Assembly (NCBI GenBank): GCA_964598235.1
Contig: CAZRAY010000001.1
Coordinates: forward strand, 62,001 to 126,000
Direction of reading: 5' to 3'
Length of the DNA stretch: 64,000 bases
From: UBA652 sp964598235
GTDB lineage: Bacteria > Pseudomonadota > Gammaproteobacteria > Nitrosococcales > Methylophagaceae
Shown: positions 59,947-64,000 of the stretch, piece after piece
How the letters are laid out: each line of letters opens with the position of its first letter
Numbering within the stretch: position 1 is the first letter of the stretch
Program-made: the position numbers and the translations under genes
The notes under the pieces: model-generated
The model's input: the letters and a program-made list of their open reading frames with translations, nothing else
Told to the model about the DNA's origin: nothing
Database searches by the model: none

Positions 59947-60904
59947 ATAATGCGAGTGCGGACAAGCATTGGTGACGATGTGTCTCGCCGTGGCCCATAT
60001 TAATTGTCGTATTGGGGAGAGATAGGCTATACGTTGACCCCGCCGCTTCGGCCTGCAATATCCAACGACAGAGCTGAGAAAGCTTCTCCTCTACTTCATT
60101 GAGTTGCGCCACATTTTGCCAGGATAAGCTGAGGTTACCACCTTGGGTGGCGGTAAAGTGTTTGGTGCGCAACACATCATCACGCGCCATGGCTTTCCAG
60201 GCAATGGCATGGGTAGGATCTCCTGCTCGATAGGGGTTGAATCCAGAGAAATCATCCATGCCTTTTTGCGGTAGACGATGGGGTTTTTGGCCTTGTTCTG
60301 AGGTGTTTGGCAGCGGTAAGTCACCGATAGGTCGTGGGTAAACTAGGGCAGTATAAGGTGCTTTAAAGTATGTCCACGGACGATATAATCCCATTGGAAA
60401 CTGACTGGCAATACGAATGCGGCCGAGCGTTTGTTTACCACGGTGCTGGCTGGGAAAGGAATAAGATGCCTGCGTGATCTGTTTGTGTTTTAACGTGTCG
60501 ATAAGGTGCGGGTGTTGAAAGCCCATAAACCGCCAATAAGGATGCCATGATTTTATCTCGATTTGTTTACTCGCCACTTCGACTTGGTGGCTATGATGCT
60601 TGCTTGGATTATCAAAGTGTAAAATAAAATTGATAGGCTGGCCAAGAAATACGGGCTCAGCATGTGCGTGTTGGAGTTCTAATTTGGCAATATTGCGATA
60701 GGTGTGCAACATGGCAACCGAGCCCAAACTGCCGAGCAGGAATACCAGCACGTGGCCGAGGCTATTTCCGTAGTTTATTGCACCCAGCAGAATGAGAAAC
60801 AGGAACGCGCCATAGACAAACCCAAAACGTGTCGGCACGATAAAGATCCGGCGACCTCGGAGTTGGTTAAACTTTTGATAAAGCTGACTGAGTGCGCTGG
60901 CCAT
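59939..60904 (-). CDS. DUF58 domain protein
   Basis: 321 residues. Two N-terminal membrane helices (RFGFVYGAFLFLILLGAINY, LGHVLVFLLGSLGSVAMLH) are followed by a beta-rich region and the DUF58 core: QKGMDDFSGFNPYRAGDPTH, AIAWKAMARDDVLRTKHF. DUF58 proteins occur next to MoxR ATPases and VWA or transglutaminase proteins and are thought to be part of membrane-protein assembly or maturation complexes. It starts 5 bases after the MoxR stop. Confidence 0.93.
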   Translation of the reverse strand: MASALSQLYQKFNQLRGRRIFIVPTRFGFVYGAFLFLILLGAINYGNSLGHVLVFLLGSLGSVAMLHTYRNIAKLELQHAHAEPVFLGQPINFILHFDNPSKHHSHQVEVASKQIEIKSWHPYWRFMGFQHPHLIDTLKHKQITQASYSFPSQHRGKQTLGRIRIASQFPMGLYRPWTYFKAPYTALVYPRPIGDLPLPNTSEQGQKPHRLPQKGMDDFSGFNPYRAGDPTHAIAWKAMARDDVLRTKHFTATQGGNLSLSWQNVAQLNEVEEKLSQLCRWILQAEAAGSTYSLSLPNTTINMGHGETHRHQCLSALALYE

Positions 60905-60909
60905 GTGGT

Positions 60910-61821
60910 TTAAGGAATGGCGACTTGGGCAATCATGTCGGTAATAAAATGACTATTAAGCTGCTCATCCCGTGCTTGTAGGCGATGACTAATAACACTG
61001 GGTAATATGGCTTGTACATCTTCAGGTATCACTTGTTCCCGCCCTTCAATAAAAGCCCATGCTTGTGCAGCGCGCAATAAACTTAATCCTGCACGGGGCG
61101 ATAAGCCAAAGTGGAAGCGGCCTGAATCACGGGTATAGGCCAATAACTGTTGAATATAATCAATTAACGCAGGGGAGACATGGATTTGGTCAACAGTAGA
61201 CTGCAATGCGCGTAATTGTTCGCTGGAGACCGCCGGTTTAAGTTGTTGCAGCATTTCTCGCCGATCGGATCCTAATAATAAAGCCCGCTCGGCTTCTGCA
61301 TCGGGATAACCAATTTCAAGACGCATTAGAAAACGGTCAAGTTGGGATTCAGGTAAGGGGAATGTACCGATCTGAGTGGAGGGGTTTTGGGTGGCGATGA
61401 CAAAAAAAGGATCTGACAGTGTGTGAGTTTCGCCTTCAATACTCACTTGGCGTTCTTCCATGGCTTCTAATAAGGCGCTTTGTGTGCGTGGTGTAGCGCG
61501 GTTGACTTCATCGGCTAATACTAACTGGGTAAAAATAGGGCCTTTATGGAAGCTGAATAGCTGGCTTTCACGATCAAAAATCGAGACGCCAAGAATATCG
61601 GCTGGCAGCATATCACTGGTAAATTGGATACGTTGAAAACTCAGCCCTAAGGTCTTGGCAAGTGTATGTGCCAACGTGGTTTTACCCACACCTGGCACAT
61701 CTTCAATTAATAAATGTCCTTTGGCAAGCAAGCAAGATAATGCCAGTTTTACGATATGCTCTTTGCCGAGAATAATAGTGTTGATGGATTGTAAAATAGG
61801 GTTGATATCGGGGTGTGTCAT
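60910..61821 (-). CDS. MoxR-family AAA+ ATPase
   Basis: 303 residues from the ATG at 61821, 6 bases after AAGGA; another ATG two codons earlier is too close to that site. Motifs: Walker A in EDVPGVGKTTLAHTLAKTLG, the RIQFTSDMLPADILGVSI segment, Walker B in QLVLADEVNRATPRTQSALL, sensor 1 in VIATQNPSTQIGTFPLPESQ and LDRFLMRLEIGYP, and the FGLSPRAGLSLLRAAQAWA sensor 2. MoxR ATPases act as chaperones for membrane or periplasm-directed complexes, here presumably for the DUF58 and TgpA proteins. Confidence 0.95.
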   Translation of the reverse strand: MTHPDINPILQSINTIILGKEHIVKLALSCLLAKGHLLIEDVPGVGKTTLAHTLAKTLGLSFQRIQFTSDMLPADILGVSIFDRESQLFSFHKGPIFTQLVLADEVNRATPRTQSALLEAMEERQVSIEGETHTLSDPFFVIATQNPSTQIGTFPLPESQLDRFLMRLEIGYPDAEAERALLLGSDRREMLQQLKPAVSSEQLRALQSTVDQIHVSPALIDYIQQLLAYTRDSGRFHFGLSPRAGLSLLRAAQAWAFIEGREQVIPEDVQAILPSVISHRLQARDEQLNSHFITDMIAQVAIP

Positions 61822-61901
61822 ACGCATCCTTGAGGATATGAAGTGTATTCAAAGTTATAGGACACATTGTGCCACATTATGTTACGACACTTTGTGTGAT
61901 T

Positions 61902-62738
61902 TTATGATATTTTGCGGAGCACGATATCAAGCATGCGATGTGGCAAGAGTCGTTTGAGTGTGGCGAATAAATAAGTGGGAAACGTTACGTAATAACGTAC
62001 TTTAGGACGACGGCTATCAATAGCGTGGATCAGTTTCTTCACGACTGCACTAGCAGGCAAGGTGAAAGGCACCGCTGGCCCAACAGCGGTGAGACGTTTT
62101 TCCATGGCGAGATATTGTTTGCGGTGGGCGCTTTGCGTGGGTTCGATATTTTCTTTATATTTTGCAAAGGCATTTTTGCGAAAAGCACTTTCAATCGGGC
62201 CAGGTTCGATCAGGCTGATATGAATACCAGAGCCATATAGTTCTAAGCGCAGGGTGTCGGCAAGGCCCTCAATCGCATATTTACTGGCATTATAGGCACC
62301 ACGATAAGGAAAGGCGACTAAGCCGAGCACCGAGCTATTGTAGATAATGCGTCCATGGCCTTGCTGGCGCATGGTTGGCAAGATGAGATTTGTGAGCGCT
62401 TGTGTACCGAATACATTGGTCTCGAACTGGCTACGAAGCACCTCTCGGGGGAGATCTTCAATCGCGCCTGGCTGGCCATAAGCCGCATTATTGAATAAGA
62501 CATCAATACGACCATTAAAACGTTGCAGAATGTCTGTCACGGTATGTGGCATTGCATTCGCATCCTCTAAGTCAAGCAATATAGTTTCAATCCCTTGCTT
62601 GGCAAGAGAGGCAATATCGGCTTGGCGTCGAACGGTGCCAATAATACGATCACCACGCTGGTGAAGTTGCAATGCAGCAGCACGTCCGATGCCACTAGAA
62701 CAGCCCGTAATGAGAATATGTTTTTGTGCCGAACTCAT
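61902..62738 (-). CDS. Short-chain dehydrogenase/reductase
   Basis: 278 residues. Classical SDR: the NAD(P)-binding loop LITGCSSGIGRAAAL, NNAAYGQPGA, catalytic Ser in IYNSSVLGLVAF, and YNASKYAIEGLADTLRLEL (Tyr/Lys). An Arg in TVRRQADI suggests NADP(H). It resembles SDR family enzymes that act on hydrophobic or steroid-like alcohols, without certainty. The start ATGA overlaps the stop of the DUF1631-like gene. Confidence 0.9.
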   Translation of the reverse strand: MSSAQKHILITGCSSGIGRAAALQLHQRGDRIIGTVRRQADIASLAKQGIETILLDLEDANAMPHTVTDILQRFNGRIDVLFNNAAYGQPGAIEDLPREVLRSQFETNVFGTQALTNLILPTMRQQGHGRIIYNSSVLGLVAFPYRGAYNASKYAIEGLADTLRLELYGSGIHISLIEPGPIESAFRKNAFAKYKENIEPTQSAHRKQYLAMEKRLTAVGPAVPFTLPASAVVKKLIHAIDSRRPKVRYYVTFPTYLFATLKRLLPHRMLDIVLRKIS

Positions 62739-63586
62739 CTAGAAAGGGGCGTCAATAAACCGCGTTGAAACCAATCCACCAACTCTAGCATAGTTAAATC
62801 CAAAACAGGTTTACCTTGTCTACTATGAAATACATAACGACCTGTCAATTGGCTGCGCCAAGCAAAGATAATAGTTTTACTTGGATTCATATCATTACGA
62901 CTTAAACGATCTCCAACTTGTAGTTGTTTATCAACACTTTTTGGTGCATCGGGCGTTTGACTCGTCGTTGGTTCGACAATGATTTTATCTTGAGTAGGTA
63001 ATGGGAATTTAAGCGCTATCTCAGTCAGACGATAGTCCAATTCAGATAGAATGTTATGTTCGATTAAATAGGCGTTTAATGCTTGGTAGAGTTGTTCACA
63101 GGGTTTACGCATTGCTTGTTCAAACTGCTGATCTGAGAGCGACTTTATCGGCGAGTTGACACTGATATGAGGGGCCAATGATTGTTTGAAATAAGTAATA
63201 ATAAAGTTAGCAGATAAGGGATGTGCATTAAGCGGTGTAGCATGACCACGGAGGTGGGAAAAACGTGCGTGCAATGCGGTGAAATCATTTATCACATCGC
63301 TGGCTTCGAAGGGGATAGAAGATGCAGCATCAGATGTGTTAGCCCAATATTGGTCAAAGCGTTCTAATAATTTTCTGCTTAAGTTTTCATTGAGCTCGGT
63401 TTCATGTGATTGCAGCTGCCGCATGGCGAAAAAATAACGTTTACGTTCTTTTTCAGAAGGTGCCTGATGCGATTGTTGGAAAAGAATATTGTCTAAATTA
63501 TGAAAAAAACCAGTGCGCTGGGTGATATGCGCAATAATGATTTCCCGGCAATGGGCAATTAAGGAGAGATGTGTTTTATCTATCAT
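62735..63586 (-). CDS. Short DUF1631-like protein
   Basis: 283 residues, no membrane segments. The N-terminal part (about 1-80: LIAHCREIIIAHITQRTGFF, DNILFQQSHQAPSEKERKRY, FFAMRQLQSHETELNENL) resembles the beginning of DUF1631 proteins, and the C-terminal part (about 225-283: LQVGDRLSRND, IIFAWRSQLTGRYVFHSRQG, KPVLDLTMLELVDWFQRG) resembles their end, including a PilZ-like strand pattern. Normal DUF1631 proteins, as I recall them, have 700 residues or more, so the long middle is missing. It lies 11 bp after pyrF and overlaps the SDR by 4 bases. Confidence 0.65.
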   Translation of the reverse strand: MIDKTHLSLIAHCREIIIAHITQRTGFFHNLDNILFQQSHQAPSEKERKRYFFAMRQLQSHETELNENLSRKLLERFDQYWANTSDAASSIPFEASDVINDFTALHARFSHLRGHATPLNAHPLSANFIITYFKQSLAPHISVNSPIKSLSDQQFEQAMRKPCEQLYQALNAYLIEHNILSELDYRLTEIALKFPLPTQDKIIVEPTTSQTPDAPKSVDKQLQVGDRLSRNDMNPSKTIIFAWRSQLTGRYVFHSRQGKPVLDLTMLELVDWFQRGLLTPLSR

Positions 63587-63597
63587 ATTAAGAACGC

Positions 63598-64000
63598 TTA
63601 ACCTGAAACAGTCAAGCTGGCTTCAATATCTGCCAAGGCGACCATGGGATCCGCTGCAGTGGTAATGGGGCGGCCGATAACAAGATAATTACTACCTGCT
63701 TCGATAGCATCAGCGGGTGTCATGGTGCGATGTTGATCGCCTTGTGCACTATTCGCTGGGCGAATACCTGGCGTGATAAGTTGGAAGTTCACATGATGTT
63801 GTTGGCGTAATAAACGCGTCTCTTGCGCGGAGCAGACGACCCCATCCAAGCCGCTATCGGCAGTGAGTTGGGCGAGGCGCAACACGCCATCACCAATAGT
63901 GCCTTGCATCCCGAGTTGTTCAAAGGTGTTTTGATCCATGCTAGTGAGTAAGGTAACGGCAATTAACAGTGGACTATTGTCATCTTGGCCCACAGCTTCG
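63598..64000 (-). CDS. pyrF: Orotidine 5'-phosphate decarboxylase, C-terminal part
   Basis: The frame is open to the right edge of the window, so the N-terminal half is missing. The visible C-terminal part is typical: LLIAVTLLTSMD, GLDGVVCSAQET, LITPGIRP and NYLVIGRPITTA with the phosphate-binding Gly-Arg, ADIEASL. It decarboxylates OMP to UMP in pyrimidine synthesis. It is the first visible gene of the run pyrF / DUF1631-like / SDR. Confidence 0.93.
   Translation of the reverse strand, partial: EAVGQDDNSPLLIAVTLLTSMDQNTFEQLGMQGTIGDGVLRLAQLTADSGLDGVVCSAQETRLLRQQHHVNFQLITPGIRPANSAQGDQHRTMTPADAIEAGSNYLVIGRPITTAADPMVALADIEASLTVSG

Overview
This window is a gene-dense stretch of a Gram-negative, probably gammaproteobacterial chromosome of moderate-to-low GC content. 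The evidence is an outer-membrane FadL-type protein, a complete LPS inner-core set (GmhA, HldE, WaaC, WaaF, WaaG, WaaP), lipoproteins with lipoboxes, and gammaproteobacterial neighbourhoods such as polA / DUF2782 / thrB and yciB-yciI-bolA / rnm-yciO. I cannot name the genus. No rRNA, tRNA, prophage, transposase gene or CRISPR array was seen.

Layout. 0-3.7 kb: the end of a LuxR-type response regulator, a FadL-family porin, a secreted helical protein and a metzincin-like lipoprotein. 3.7-9.7 kb: polA, a frameshifted rhomboid protease gene, a convergent membrane protein with a helical-repeat tail, and a DUF2782 protein. 9.7-22.6 kb: thrB, then an LPS core region (waaC, hldE, gmhA with two oxidoreductases, waaG, waaP, a tandem two-kinase protein, a GT-C glycosyltransferase, waaF). 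22.6-30 kb: ZIP transporter, a cadherin-like secreted protein, YgiQ radical SAM protein, a TM-helix-repeat channel protein, DUF2853. 30-36.2 kb: pgeF diverging from a tight rsmE / DUF3301 / membrane-anchored receiver protein / prmC / moeB / pmbA run. 36.2-37.5 kb: an accessory patch with nested inverted repeats and an unknown gene. 37.5-41.5 kb: bolA, yciI, yciB, rnm-like PHP gene, yciO, plsC, a SRPBCC lipoprotein. 41.5-46 kb: a CHASE hybrid kinase divergent from its likely LuxR-type regulator, then phnA. 46-52.4 kb: a PspA / membrane protein / VWA gene set divergent from an OmpR-type regulator and an unusual sensor kinase. 52.4-58 kb: MFS-type transporter, DUF3754 protein, and clpB behind a clear heat-shock promoter. 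58-64 kb: a minus-strand run, pyrF / short DUF1631-like protein / SDR / MoxR / DUF58 / TgpA transglutaminase.

Themes. Much of the window concerns the cell envelope: LPS core assembly, envelope stress (PspA module), lipoproteins, membrane channel, phospholipid acylation. The least described parts are the PspA-VWA two-component module with an 11-bp-period direct repeat in its divergent promoter region, a tail-anchored receiver protein with three 30-residue repeats, the tandem kinase, the frameshifted rhomboid, and several families of palindromic intergenic repeats (one element present twice in opposite orientation plus a partial copy). Start codons were re-chosen where stop/start overlaps, Shine-Dalgarno sites or family N-termini supported it.
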